Shown here: piece by piece, positions 8,940 to 17,379 of the stretch
Layout: each line of letters starts with the position of its first letter
Numbering within the stretch: position 1 is the stretch's first letter
Origin: CAVQFB01 sp963711675
GTDB taxonomy: Bacteria > Acidobacteriota > Terriglobia > Terriglobales > Acidobacteriaceae
DNA length: 64,000 bases
NCBI GenBank assembly: GCA_963711675.1
Contig: CAVQFB010000006.1
Span: forward strand, 248,001 to 312,000
Direction: 5' to 3'
Notes under the pieces: model-generated
Seen by the model: the letters and a program-made list of their open reading frames with translations, nothing else
What the model was told of the DNA's origin: nothing
The model's database searches: none
Translations under genes and position numbers: made by a program

Positions 8940-9063
8940 TCCACGCTACAAATTCAACCCGGAGCGCACAGGCACCCTGAGCGTTCTGCTTTTCACTGCG
9001 GGAATTCTCAAATCTGTAAGGCCGGATATCCTTCAGCTTCAGGCATGAACCAGGGGTGCCTGG

Positions 9064-10308
9064 CTATGGTTTCGGTTGAGACCTGGCTACAGAAAGCAAC
9101 CGGGCCCTGGCCCCAAGTGGAATAGAATGCCGTACCGCCCGCATAGTGTCAAGGTAGAAGCTCAGGTTGTGGATGGTATTCAGGACTTGGGCCAGCACTT
9201 CGTTCGATGCGTACAGGTGCCTCAGGTATGCCCTGGAGTATCTCCGGCACACCCGGCAAGCGCAATTCGGGTCCAAAGGCCCGTCGTCATTGGCATAACG
9301 CGCCTGTTTGATGGAGACCTTCCCCTCTGACGTGAACAACAGCCCATGCCGCGCCGCCCGCGTGGGTAGCACACAGTCCATCATGTCGACGCCCAGGTTT
9401 GAGTATTCCGCGATTTCTTCGGGCGTGCCCACCCCCATCAGGTAGCGAGGCTTGTCCTTGGGAAGATGCTCCAGAGTGGCCTCGACAATTTCGCGCGTGG
9501 CGGAACGTGGCTCCCCGACGCTCAACCCGCCAATCGCATATCCGGGAAAGCCTATTTCGACAGTTCGCTCGGCAGATTCCTTGCGCAGCGCGGGGTCCAT
9601 GCCCCCCTGCACGATGCCGAAGAGAGACTGCGACTGCCCACCGCCTTCCGAGTTGTCATCCCGCGCGATCTGGGCCTCTGGCAAGTCGCTTGCCGGGGTG
9701 GAACAGCGAGGGATCTGCAGTTGTTGACGGCTGATAGCTGACGCCTGATGACTTCCCCATGGCACTTCGTGCTTGTGATCCTCGAAATATCTCTTCGATC
9801 GCTCTGCCCATCGCAGCGTCAGTTCCATCGACTGCCGCACCCGCTCGGGTTCAGCGGGAAACTCCGTGCACTCATCGAAAGCCATGATGATGTCCGCACC
9901 CAGCCCAATCTGAGCTTGCATCGCGCTCTCCGGACTGAAGAAATGCGAAGAGCCATCAAGGTGCGATCGAAAGGTCACACCCTCCTCGGTGACCTTCCGC
10001 AGATCGCTCAGACTGAAAACCTGGAATCCGCCCGAGTCGGTCAGAATCGCGCGTGGCCACGCCATGAACCAATGCAGTCCGCCCAGCCCGCGCACCGTTT
10101 CCACTCCCGGACGCAAGTAAAGATGGTAGGTATTTCCCAGCAGAATCTGGACGCCCAGGTCTTCGAGCAGGTCCTGGGGTACGCCTTTGACTGTCGCCAC
10201 AGTTCCCACCGGCATGAAAACTGGCGTTTCGATTTCGCCATGCGGCGTGATCAGCGTGCCGACGCGACCGCGATCGCCAGCGGCCTCGATCTGAAACCCA
10301 ATGGACAT
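9064..10308 (-). CDS. tgt: tRNA-guanine transglycosylase (queuine tRNA-ribosyltransferase) with an in-frame insertion
   Basis: 414 residues. Exchanges guanine 34 for preQ1 in GUN-anticodon tRNAs. Visible motifs: ILTDSGGFQVFSL with the active-site Asp near 91, FDECTEFPA near 144, LFGIVQGG near 229, the catalytic-region VDMMDCVLPTRAARHG near 307, and the zinc site CACRVCRRYSRAYLRHL near 349. Compared with E. coli Tgt, about 45 residues are inserted at about 182-227, between KRYFED and SLFGIVQGG. That insertion contains a heptanucleotide array (9721-9748) and looks low-complexity. Head of the tgt-yajC-secDF block. Confidence 0.95.
   Translation of the reverse strand: MSIGFQIEAAGDRGRVGTLITPHGEIETPVFMPVGTVATVKGVPQDLLEDLGVQILLGNTYHLYLRPGVETVRGLGGLHWFMAWPRAILTDSGGFQVFSLSDLRKVTEEGVTFRSHLDGSSHFFSPESAMQAQIGLGADIIMAFDECTEFPAEPERVRQSMELTLRWAERSKRYFEDHKHEVPWGSHQASAISRQQLQIPRCSTPASDLPEAQIARDDNSEGGGQSQSLFGIVQGGMDPALRKESAERTVEIGFPGYAIGGLSVGEPRSATREIVEATLEHLPKDKPRYLMGVGTPEEIAEYSNLGVDMMDCVLPTRAARHGLLFTSEGKVSIKQARYANDDGPLDPNCACRVCRRYSRAYLRHLYASNEVLAQVLNTIHNLSFYLDTMRAVRHSIPLGARARLLSVARSQPKP
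9721..9748. repeat. Heptanucleotide tandem array inside tgt
   Basis: Four 7-bp units, for example CGGCTGA and TAGCTGA, lie within the tgt insertion. They use the same NNNCTGA style as the intergenic array at 52836-52870, and the reading frame is kept. Confidence 0.6.
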
Positions 10309-10383
10309 CGTTCTGGATTCTAAAGCAGCAGAGGAACGTTGTGGTCACTAGCATCGAAACCCAGGAGGACCGGTTTGTATCAG

Positions 10384-10440
10384 GGCATCGCTTCAGCGAT
10401 GCCGTACTGGAGCCGATTTGATGGGCGCGCCTTTAGGCGC
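10384..10440. repeat. Two-hairpin palindromic repeat (REP-like), copy A
   Basis: Hairpin 1 is GGCATCGC-TTCA-GCGATGCC (10384-10403) and hairpin 2 is GCGCC-TTTA-GGCGC (10427-10440). The same plan (long hairpin, spacer, short hairpin with TTTA-type loop) recurs at 35496, 56970 and 62941. It lies in the tgt-phosphoesterase gap. Confidence 0.7.
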
Positions 10441-10467
10441 TGACCTCACTGCACAAGCTCACAAATT

Positions 10468-10947
10468 TCAATCTGCGATCTCGATGATCTCGGCCCGCAC
10501 TATTCCATCCTGGACCGTTACCCTTCCCACGCTGATCGGCAGATTGAACCGCCTCGGCCCGGCGCTCCCCGGATTGAAATACAGGACGCCGTCTTTTGCG
10601 TCCTGCTTCGGCTTGTGACTATGCCCGTAGACGACCGCCGCAAATCCTGCTGCCTTCGGGTTCAGGTCGAGTTCCTGCAGATTGTGCAGAACGTAAATCG
10701 ACACGCCACCCGCTTCGAGCACATCTGTGTGCGGAATCTTCTTAGCCCAGGCGCCACGATCCACGTTTCCGTGGACAACAGTAAGCGGGGCCATCTTCGC
10801 TAGCGTCTCCAGAATTTCGGGCGTGTCGACATCACCCGCGTGAATGATGAAGTCGGAACCAGCAAGCGCCTTGATCGCCTCTTCCCTCAGCAAACCGTGC
10901 GTATCGGAAATGACTCCAATGCGGATGATCTTGTTTGATTTCGCCAA
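10468..10947 (-). CDS. YfcE/MJ0936-type metallophosphoesterase
   Basis: 159 residues, the usual size for this small calcineurin-like group. All metal-binding motifs are visible: SDTHG near 14, HAGDVDTPE near 36, GNVDR near 60, and GHSHKP near 108. These bind two divalent metals and support phosphodiesterase or phosphatase activity; the natural substrate of this group is not established. The only in-frame start after an upstream stop is the TTG at 10947, with a weak ribosome-binding site. It is followed downstream by REP-like copy A. Confidence 0.88.
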   Translation of the reverse strand: MAKSNKIIRIGVISDTHGLLREEAIKALAGSDFIIHAGDVDTPEILETLAKMAPLTVVHGNVDRGAWAKKIPHTDVLEAGGVSIYVLHNLQELDLNPKAAGFAAVVYGHSHKPKQDAKDGVLYFNPGSAGPRRFNLPISVGRVTVQDGIVRAEIIEIAD

Positions 10948-11010
10948 TTGATGCGCGACTCGCTACGAAATTCGCCAATTCTGCATCACAACATGCTGCA
11001 GGTCCCTGGA

Positions 11011-11850
11011 CTACCCCTCCATCATCCGGTTCATCTCCGCATGGCTGGGCGCGCCTTCCAAGGACTGATAAGTACCGGAAGATTTCAGTTCCTCCGCTAT
11101 CCTCTTCATGCATCCGAGCGTCGCCCGCATCGGACTCGACCCCAGACTCACGCGTGCAACACCGAGTCTCTGCAGCTCTGGGACCGAAGGAGAACCTGGG
11201 CCCGCCAGTATGTTTACCGGGCACTTCACGTCCAGCACGATCTTCCGAATCGTCTCGACATCTCTCAGGCCGGGAACAAACACGCAATCGGCTCCCGCAT
11301 CGCGAAACGCGATCAGCCGCCGCAATGCCTCGTCGTATCTTTTCCCCGGTTCGCCCACATTCAGAAGGTAAACATCGGTGCGCGCATTCAGCACCAGCAA
11401 GACTCCGGTCTTGAGCGCAGCCTCGCGGATAGCGCCTATTTTCTCCAGCTGGCGCGAAAGATCGACCAGCGGCTGTGCAGGATCTTCGGTTCCGTCCTCC
11501 AGGTTCATCCCCACGGCACCGGCCTCTATGACCGCGCGCGCTGTGCGGGCTGCGTCTTCAGGCCGATCACCATATCCAGCCTCGACATCGGCTGTAACCG
11601 GAACCTTGACCGCCTTCGCAATGCGTGCAATGCGCGCCAGCATCTCCTCCGGAGAGATGCGTTGCCCGTCCGGATAGCCGAGCGAGAACGCGACACCCGC
11701 GCTCGTGGTCGCAATCGCGCCGAAGCCCGCTTCTTCCACGATCCGCGCGCTCGCCACATCCCACACATTCGGTAAGAGCAGCGGCTGTGGCCCGTGATGC
11801 ATCGCCCGAAACGCATTGGCCTTGTCGATCTGATTTTGCAAGTCACTCAT
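11011..11850 (-). CDS. Isocitrate lyase/PEP mutase superfamily protein
   Basis: 279 residues forming a predicted TIM barrel. The superfamily motif TADVEAGYG near residue 87, with its metal-site Asp, and the later MNLEDG motif are present. The KxCGH catalytic loop of true isocitrate and methylisocitrate lyases is not seen, so it is more like the oxaloacetate-decarboxylase or PEP-phosphonomutase-like branch of C-C or C-P bond enzymes. The substrate cannot be assigned. Start ATG at 11850 (MSDLQNQ). It lies just upstream of the phosphoesterase gene on the same strand. Confidence 0.85.
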   Translation of the reverse strand: MSDLQNQIDKANAFRAMHHGPQPLLLPNVWDVASARIVEEAGFGAIATTSAGVAFSLGYPDGQRISPEEMLARIARIAKAVKVPVTADVEAGYGDRPEDAARTARAVIEAGAVGMNLEDGTEDPAQPLVDLSRQLEKIGAIREAALKTGVLLVLNARTDVYLLNVGEPGKRYDEALRRLIAFRDAGADCVFVPGLRDVETIRKIVLDVKCPVNILAGPGSPSVPELQRLGVARVSLGSSPMRATLGCMKRIAEELKSSGTYQSLEGAPSHAEMNRMMEG

Positions 11851-11894
11851 CGCTCACTCCAACTCAGTGTCTCTCTATAAATCACGGGCTTGGT

Positions 11895-11936
11895 GTGGGA
11901 CTGGGTACTAGGTGCTGGGTACTAGGTACCGGGTAC
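11895..11936. repeat. Heptanucleotide tandem array between thioesterase and lyase genes
   Basis: Six in-phase 7-bp units, the clearest being TGGGTAC, TAGGTGC and TAGGTAC, fill half of the 90-base gap. The third to seventh positions are most conserved. It ends 5 bases before the thioesterase stop codon. Confidence 0.8.
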
Positions 11937-11940
11937 CGTC

Positions 11941-12336
11941 TTAGCCTTCCGCCTTCCGCATCCGCGTCAGAAATTTCCCCACGCTTACGACCGCCCGTCC
12001 CACGGTCCCGCGCCCAATTTCCTTTGCCTCGTCGCTGGCGGTGACGCGCATGGTGTAGAACTTCCCGTCGAATGACTCCAAAACCGCCTCCGCCTTGACG
12101 CGTGATCCGACGCCGCTGGCCGCTCGGTGTTCCACGTTGATCGAGGTTCCCACCGTGATCTCGTCTCCCTCGCAATACGGGTGCAACGCAAGAAAACAGG
12201 CAGTCTCCATCAGCCGGATCATGTCCGGCGTCGAGTACACCGGCGGCAGCTCGGGATGATGGGAGGTCAAGGTGTGCTTGAACTCCACCGTCTCCTCTGC
12301 TTCGCCCCGCGCGCCAATGGGCATTGGCTTGGCCAT
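11941..12336 (-). CDS. Hotdog-fold thioesterase, FlK (fluoroacetyl-CoA thioesterase)-like
   Basis: 131 residues. The segment YSTPDMIRLMETACFLAL and the later INVEHRAA provide Thr, Glu and His at the positions used by FlK-type thioesterases, with the hotdog helix in between. It probably hydrolyses a small acyl-CoA; fluoroacetyl-CoA itself is not implied. The ATG at 12336 follows TCAGGAGAATAAAG, a strong ribosome-binding site. Same strand as its neighbours but spaced enough to be separately transcribed. Confidence 0.85.
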   Translation of the reverse strand: MAKPMPIGARGEAEETVEFKHTLTSHHPELPPVYSTPDMIRLMETACFLALHPYCEGDEITVGTSINVEHRAASGVGSRVKAEAVLESFDGKFYTMRVTASDEAKEIGRGTVGRAVVSVGKFLTRMRKAEG

Positions 12337-12472
12337 CTTTATTCTCCTGAAAGATTAGAGAGACATTCCAAAAGAAAAGAGCCAATGATTTTATCCAATC
12401 ACTGGCTCGAGCCTGTCGTTGCTTGTTATCTTCCGGCTGCTTGCGTCGATCGCACGGATCGAATCGATGGTT

Positions 12473-13177
12473 TTAGGCCGCAACCTGTGCAGTTCGCTGC
12501 TCTTCAATGCCGTCCAGAGCGTGCCACAGCGCTTTCGCGGCGGCTTCTGCAGCAGTCAACGCCTTTTCCGCCGCCTCTACATTTCCCTTTACCTGTTTTG
12601 CAAGCTGTTGCTTCCAAACATTGGTGTGATATACGTCAGCCGTGGTGTGCAGGGTGAAGTACTCGGTCGTGCGCTCGTCTGCCCCATACATCTCGCGCAG
12701 CCCGCGCGCTTTCTCACTAGACAGGCGCGGCACCTGCGACTCGTAGGCGTAAAAAGCAGCCAATGCCTCCGCCGCCGTTCCTTCGCTCGCTACGCGAGTG
12801 AAATGTTCCACCAGTTCATTCACAGCGCGCACCGGCCTGCGTCCAAACGTAGTACGGCGGGCGCCCATGCCTTCGGCAAAATCGAGCCATAGCTCCGAGT
12901 GCGCGCGACCGGGCTCGCCAAAGTCATTCTCTCCGCCCTTTTCGTCGCGCATGTTCGCGAGCACGGCTCGCCGCAGTTCGCCCTCGTCCAGGCGAATTCC
13001 CAGCGCCGCCAGATAAGTTGGGAAAGCTTGCACGTGCTGGTAGTAGTCCAACGCATAATTACGCAGATCGTCGCGCGTCAGCGTGCCCGCGCTCCACGCT
13101 TTATAAAAAGGATGGCAAAGAAGATCATATTTTGCGATTCGAGAATCAAGTTCCTGGAAAAATTCCTGGGTAGTCAT
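12473..13177 (-). CDS. CADD-family heme-oxygenase-fold protein (candidate p-aminobenzoate synthase)
   Basis: 234 residues, all-helical TenA/PqqC/CADD fold. The metal ligands known from Chlamydia CADD can be matched: Glu and His in RAHSELWLDFAEGM, Glu in FYAYESQVP, and HTTADVYH with His-x3-Asp-x2-His spacing. CADD proteins are self-sacrificing di-metal oxygenases that make p-aminobenzoate from one of their own tyrosines; tyrosines are present in YALDYYQH. The ATG at 13177 has GGAGGA upstream and gives MTTQEFFQEL. Chlamydial-type pABA synthesis here is inference from the family; no folate genes flank it. Confidence 0.85.
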   Translation of the reverse strand: MTTQEFFQELDSRIAKYDLLCHPFYKAWSAGTLTRDDLRNYALDYYQHVQAFPTYLAALGIRLDEGELRRAVLANMRDEKGGENDFGEPGRAHSELWLDFAEGMGARRTTFGRRPVRAVNELVEHFTRVASEGTAAEALAAFYAYESQVPRLSSEKARGLREMYGADERTTEYFTLHTTADVYHTNVWKQQLAKQVKGNVEAAEKALTAAEAAAKALWHALDGIEEQRTAQVAA

Positions 13178-13344
13178 GAGTGCTGTGTCCTCCGGGGACA
13201 CCAGTCTAAGTGCGCGCCGATCATGTGACAAGTCACTCCGCTGACCATATTGGAACCCGTTTGGAACCCGTTTAGCCGCATCGCCCGCGGAACGAGTTGC
13301 TAGAATAGAGACCCAGCGCTGTGGGGCGCAGGATCAGCCAGAGA

Positions 13345-15417
13345 ATGCAGTTCACCGAACATTTCGACGTCGTTGTCGTGGGCGCGGGTCACGCCGGATG
13401 CGAGGCCGCGATGGCCGCCGCTCGCATGGGCCTGAAGACCGCCCTCTTCACCTTGAACGTTGATCTGATCGCGCAAATGTCCTGCAATCCCGCAGTCGGT
13501 GGAATTGCCAAGGGGCACCTCGTCCGCGAAGTCGACGCGCTCGGTGGCATCATGGGCGAGATCACCGACGCCGTCGGCATCCAGTTTCGTCTGCTGAATA
13601 CCTCACGCGGACCTGCCGTGTGGTCGCCGCGTGCGCAGTGCGACAAGCAAGCTTATCGCCTGAAGATGCGCGAGGTCCTCGAGTCGCAGCCGAATCTGAA
13701 GATCAAGCAGGCGGAGGTCGCGGACTTAATCATTGAGGATGTCGCGAATTCGTCTGTCCAGGCTGAGAAGTGCGAACCGAGAACTGAGAACTGTTCTTCT
13801 GAGAACCGGGAACTGGGAACTGAGAACTGTCATCGCATCGCGCGCGGCATTCGTCTTCGTGATGGCCGTACCGTGGGCGCGCAGGCCGTCATCATCACCA
13901 CCGGCACTTTTCTTAACGGCCTGATTCACTGTGGCGAGCAGCAGTATCCCGCCGGACGCTCGGGAGAACCGCCGGCTGTTCTCCTCGGCGAGGCCTTGAA
14001 GAGGCTCGGCCTTCGCGGCTGTCGCCTCAAGACGGGCACTCCGCCGCGCCTTGACGGCCGCACCATCGACTGGTCCCGCTTCCAGGTGCAGCCCGGCGAC
14101 GCCGATCCCACACCGTTCAGTTTTCGCACCAAGCGTGTGGCCCACCACGACTCGCAGGTGCCCTGCTACATCGCCTTTACTACCGAAGAAACTCAGCGCA
14201 TCATTCGCGAGAATGTTCACCGCTCTCCGATGTATAGCGGGCAGATTCAGTCGATCGGGCCGCGCTACTGCCCGTCCATTGAAGATAAGATAGTCAAGTT
14301 TCCCGACAAGCTCACTCACCAGCTTTTTCTCGAACCCGAGGGCCTGAACACACACGAGATTTACGTCAACGGCATGAGCACTTCGCTTCCGGTCGAGGTT
14401 CAGCTGGCGATCATCAAGTCGATCCCCGGCCTTGAAAATGCCGAGATGCTGCGCCCCGGTTACGCCATCGAATACGACTCGATCGATCCCACCGAACTCG
14501 AGCGCACCCTTGAAACCAAGAAGGTTGCCGGGCTTTTCCTTGGCGGCCAGATCAACGGCACCTCCGGCTACGAGGAAGCGGCCTGCCAGGGCCTGATGGC
14601 GGGCATCAACGCGGCGCTCAAAGTAAAGAATGAGCCGCCGCTCATTCTCGATCGCACTGAAGCCTACACCGCGATCCTGATCGACGACCTGATCTCCAAG
14701 GGCACCAACGAACCGTATCGCATGTTCACTTCGCGCGCCGAGTTCCGCCTGCACCTGCGGATTGACAACGCCGACCGCCGGCTCATGCCACACGGGCGCC
14801 GCGTCGGGTTGATCTCCGACGCAGCCTGGAACGATTTCCTTGCCAAACAGGAGCGGCACCGCTCGATGCAGGCGTTGCTGGAGAACACAAAGCTAACGGC
14901 GGCCTTGGCGGAGGCGGTCGCACGCGCGGTTGCCGAGTCAGACATCGAAGCGGGGACTGAACTGGACCTCACCGCCGCTCTCGGTCAGTCTCTCGCGCAA
15001 CTTCTCAAGCGCCCCGAAATCACGATCGAATCGCTAATCCCGGTCCTAAGGGACCTCGCGCCAGAATTCTTCCCATACGCAACTCACGACGTGGCGGAGC
15101 GCATCCCGCTCCCCGCGCAGGCGCACAACGAACTGAAGTCTGTTGAAACGGAAGTAAAGTACGCCGGCTACCTGCAGCAACAGCAGCGCTCCATTGACCG
15201 CCTCAAGAAGTCCGAGCAGCGCTCAATCCCCGACTGGTTCGACTACCGCTCGGTCAGCGGTCTCTCTCGCGAAATGCAGGAGAAGCTGACGAAGGTCCAA
15301 CCCCGCACTATCGCACAGGCCTCCCGCATTCCCGGCGTGACGCCTGCCGCGGTGGGACTGGTCAACGTCTACATCGAAATCCAGGCCCGCCGCCGCGAGC
15401 AAGCCGCCGCGGTCTAG
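13345..15417 (+). CDS. mnmG: tRNA uridine-5-carboxymethylaminomethyl modification enzyme MnmG (GidA)
   Basis: 690 residues; family members are about 620-650. Shows the FAD Rossmann motif VVVGAGHAGCEAA at the N-terminus, GRSGEPP, KTGTPPRLD, and the conserved GYAIEYD and GQINGTSGYEEAA motifs. With MnmE it adds the carboxymethylaminomethyl group to U34 of certain tRNAs. About 30 extra residues at about 135-165, between DLIIEDV and RIARGI, are encoded by a heptanucleotide array (13765-13828). They include EPRTENC and NRELGTENC, Cys- and Glu-rich and unlike the family. mnmE is not adjacent; it lies at 55455-56902. Confidence 0.95.
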   Translation: MQFTEHFDVVVVGAGHAGCEAAMAAARMGLKTALFTLNVDLIAQMSCNPAVGGIAKGHLVREVDALGGIMGEITDAVGIQFRLLNTSRGPAVWSPRAQCDKQAYRLKMREVLESQPNLKIKQAEVADLIIEDVANSSVQAEKCEPRTENCSSENRELGTENCHRIARGIRLRDGRTVGAQAVIITTGTFLNGLIHCGEQQYPAGRSGEPPAVLLGEALKRLGLRGCRLKTGTPPRLDGRTIDWSRFQVQPGDADPTPFSFRTKRVAHHDSQVPCYIAFTTEETQRIIRENVHRSPMYSGQIQSIGPRYCPSIEDKIVKFPDKLTHQLFLEPEGLNTHEIYVNGMSTSLPVEVQLAIIKSIPGLENAEMLRPGYAIEYDSIDPTELERTLETKKVAGLFLGGQINGTSGYEEAACQGLMAGINAALKVKNEPPLILDRTEAYTAILIDDLISKGTNEPYRMFTSRAEFRLHLRIDNADRRLMPHGRRVGLISDAAWNDFLAKQERHRSMQALLENTKLTAALAEAVARAVAESDIEAGTELDLTAALGQSLAQLLKRPEITIESLIPVLRDLAPEFFPYATHDVAERIPLPAQAHNELKSVETEVKYAGYLQQQQRSIDRLKKSEQRSIPDWFDYRSVSGLSREMQEKLTKVQPRTIAQASRIPGVTPAAVGLVNVYIEIQARRREQAAAV
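13765..13828. repeat. Heptanucleotide tandem array inside mnmG
   Basis: Two blocks of four 7-bp units (consensus GRGAACY, such as GAGAACT and GGGAACT) are separated by an 8-bp spacer GTTCTTCT. The 64-bp array lies wholly within the mnmG frame and accounts for a lineage-specific insertion. Confidence 0.85.
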
Positions 15418-15452
15418 GCCGCTCAGTCACGAAAAGTCCCGATGCTTCCAAA

Positions 15453-15479
15453 CTCTGCGTCCTCTGCGCCCTCTGTGTT
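15453..15479. repeat. 9-bp tandem repeat upstream of the aminotransferase gene
   Basis: Three 9-bp units: CTCTGCGTC, CTCTGCGCC and CTCTGTGTT. The same unit type recurs at 36919-36945. Confidence 0.65.
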
Positions 15480-15495
15480 TAAATGATCAGCCACT

Positions 15496-16698
15496 ATGCC
15501 CGTCCACGCCCGCCATCATTTCCCCGGCCTTCGCGACAAAGTTTTTCTCGACTCGGCTTGCCTCTCCCTTGCGCCCCGGCCAGCCGTCGAGGCCATCGAG
15601 AAGTTCCTCGACATCGCGATGATGTGCCACGCCGACTCCTCCACCCACCACCATATCGCGATGGATGAGATGCGCTCGGCCGCGCGGCCGGCCGTAGCCC
15701 GCCTCATCAATGCGCACGAAGACGAGATCGCCCTGGTCGAGAGCACTTCTCACGGCCTTTCCCTCGCCGCCAGTGCGATGCCGCTCGAACCCGGCGACCG
15801 GGTGATGATCTCCGACCTTGAATTTCTCGAAGTTGCCTTGCCTTGGGTGCAGAAGAAGAAAGACGGCATCGAGATCGACGTCGTTCCCAACCGCAATGGC
15901 GAAGTCTCCATCGACGACTTTGCCGACCGCCTCACGCCCCGCACTCGCGTGACCTGCGTGAGCAGCGTGCAGTGGTCGAATGGTTATCGCCTCGATCTCG
16001 CCGCACTCAGCCGTCTCTGCCACGAACGTGGTGTATGGCTCGTCGTCGACGCCATCCAACAGCTCGGAGCCATCCCTCTCGATGTGCGCCAGACTCCCGT
16101 CGACATCCTCGTCAGCGGCGGGCACAAGTGGCTCAATGCCCCGTTTGGTTGCGGCTTCCTTTACATCAACCGCGATGTGCTATCCGACCTGCACCCGCCG
16201 CTCGGCGGATACTTGTCTCTCGAAGATCCTGCCGGCGGGTGGGGTCAGTATTTTCAGACGCCGAACATTACGCCGGTTGGGGATTTTCACCTCGTGGGCA
16301 ACGCCCGCCGCTTCGAAGCCGGGGGAACAGCTAACTACCCGGGAGCGATCGGGCTGGCTGCATGTCTTAAGCTGGTCGAGGACCTTGGCCCCGCTGACGT
16401 GGCCGAGCACATCTACCAGCTGACCGATCAGCTGATGCAGGGGCTCGACCATCTTGGCGTGAAGGTGGTCACGCCACGAGCACGCGAAAATCGCTCCGGC
16501 ATCGTCACCTTCTCGGTGGGCTCCGCTGAAGAAAACGTCAAGCTGATGAACCGCCTGCTCGCGAAGAAGATCCTCGTCTCGGTGCGCTACACGTCGAATG
16601 TGGGAGGGGTGCGCGTTTCGTGCCACTACTACAATTCCAAGGACGATATCGATGCGCTTTTGGGCGCAGTCAAACACGCGCTTGTCGGCCACAATTAA
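15496..16698 (+). CDS. Class-V aminotransferase / cysteine-desulfurase-like PLP enzyme
   Basis: 400 residues with aminotransferase class-V fold. The PLP lysine is in SGGHKWLNAP near residue 212, and the Asp that contacts the PLP pyridine is in VWLVVDAIQQLG near 184. The class contains cysteine desulfurases, kynureninases and serine-pyruvate transaminases. No SufS/IscS-type catalytic Cys loop near the C-terminus was recognised, and no iron-sulfur genes adjoin, so sulfur transfer is not claimed. It follows mnmG on the same strand with a 9-bp repeat between them. The start at 15496 has no obvious strong ribosome-binding site. Confidence 0.82.
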   Translation: MPVHARHHFPGLRDKVFLDSACLSLAPRPAVEAIEKFLDIAMMCHADSSTHHHIAMDEMRSAARPAVARLINAHEDEIALVESTSHGLSLAASAMPLEPGDRVMISDLEFLEVALPWVQKKKDGIEIDVVPNRNGEVSIDDFADRLTPRTRVTCVSSVQWSNGYRLDLAALSRLCHERGVWLVVDAIQQLGAIPLDVRQTPVDILVSGGHKWLNAPFGCGFLYINRDVLSDLHPPLGGYLSLEDPAGGWGQYFQTPNITPVGDFHLVGNARRFEAGGTANYPGAIGLAACLKLVEDLGPADVAEHIYQLTDQLMQGLDHLGVKVVTPRARENRSGIVTFSVGSAEENVKLMNRLLAKKILVSVRYTSNVGGVRVSCHYYNSKDDIDALLGAVKHALVGHN

Positions 16699-16744
16699 CA
16701 CTGCTTTAACATTAGCGTCATATTTCCGGCGCTAATATCTAGCG

Positions 16745-17092
16745 ATGCCACAGGACCCGCTTCAGATCGAGGATTTGCCCGGAATTCAGGATGGCCAGCG
16801 CGTGCTTCGTCTTACCGGGACCCCTGGTTTTGACCAACATGTTTCAGTTCCAGTCGCTGGTGCGAGCCGACGGTTCCCAACGCCTGATTATTGACTTCAC
16901 TAATGTCCCCTACGTTGATTCTGCGGGGATTGGCGCACTCGTAGGTGCTTATGTCACGCACAACAAGGAGGGCGTAGCCTCGCCCTGGTAGGCGTAAACG
17001 ATCGCGTGCAGAACACGCTCAAAATTACGCACGTTCACCAGTTCTTTCGCTTCTTTGACAAAGGGGACGACGCCGAATCTGTCGTCGCCTGA
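16745..17092 (+). pseudogene. STAS-domain anti-anti-sigma-factor-like protein, two compensating frameshifts
   Basis: Three consecutive frames together give one STAS domain of about 115 residues. Frame 1 gives PLQIEDLPGIQDGQRVLRLTG. After an apparent extra A at 16820, the next frame gives PLVLTNMFQFQ... and the hallmark VDSAGIGAL, whose Ser is the usual phosphorylation site. After an apparent missing base near 16972, the original frame resumes (LALVGVNDRVQNTLKIT...) and stops at 17090. The two shifts cancel exactly, which favours sequence error over decay. STAS proteins of this SpoIIAA type bind anti-sigma factors. No partner kinase is adjacent. Confidence 0.72.
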
Positions 17093-17128
17093 TGCCTCTC
17101 GCTTTCTAGCAGCCCCTCCCCAAAAATT

Positions 17129-17153
17129 AAAGGCGGCCTGCCGGCCGCCCTTT
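17129..17153. terminator. Rho-independent terminator between STAS and cold-shock genes
   Basis: GGCGGCC (17132-17138) pairs with GGCCGCC (17143-17149) around loop TGCC, flanked by AAA and TTT. It lies downstream of the minus-strand cold-shock gene and of the plus-strand STAS gene, so it can serve both. Confidence 0.8.
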
Positions 17154-17178
17154 GTGCGTTCCGTAATGTTTGAGTGGT

Positions 17179-17379
17179 TTAGACGGACTTCACGTTCTCC
17201 GCTTGCCAGCCCTTCGGGCCTTTTACGACATCGAACTGCACTTGCTGACCTTCTTGCAGGCTGCGGAATCCGCTCGCCTGGATGGCGGAGAAGTGCACGA
17301 ACACGTCCTCGCCGTTCTGGCGGCTGATAAAACCATAACCTTTGGCGTCGTTAAACCACTTTACTGTTCCTGTTTCCAT
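17179..17379 (-). CDS. Cold-shock-domain protein (CspA family)
   Basis: 66 residues, exactly the CspA size. Begins METGTVKWFNDAKGYGFIS with RNP1 (KGYGFI) and continues with RNP2 (DVFVHFSAI), the nucleic-acid-binding faces of a five-stranded OB barrel. The internal ATG at 17379 is chosen: it has AAGGAAC upstream and matches the family N-terminus, while the frame open further 5' is not conserved protein. Binds single-stranded RNA/DNA as an RNA chaperone. The long non-coding upstream region is consistent with 5' UTR control typical of csp genes. Confidence 0.95.
   Translation of the reverse strand: METGTVKWFNDAKGYGFISRQNGEDVFVHFSAIQASGFRSLQEGQQVQFDVVKGPKGWQAENVKSV

Noticed and set aside
13726..14859. 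377-residue open frame antisense to mnmG
   Set aside because: Fully inside a strongly conserved gene; Arg/Gly-rich composition of a GC-rich shadow frame, no start signal or family.
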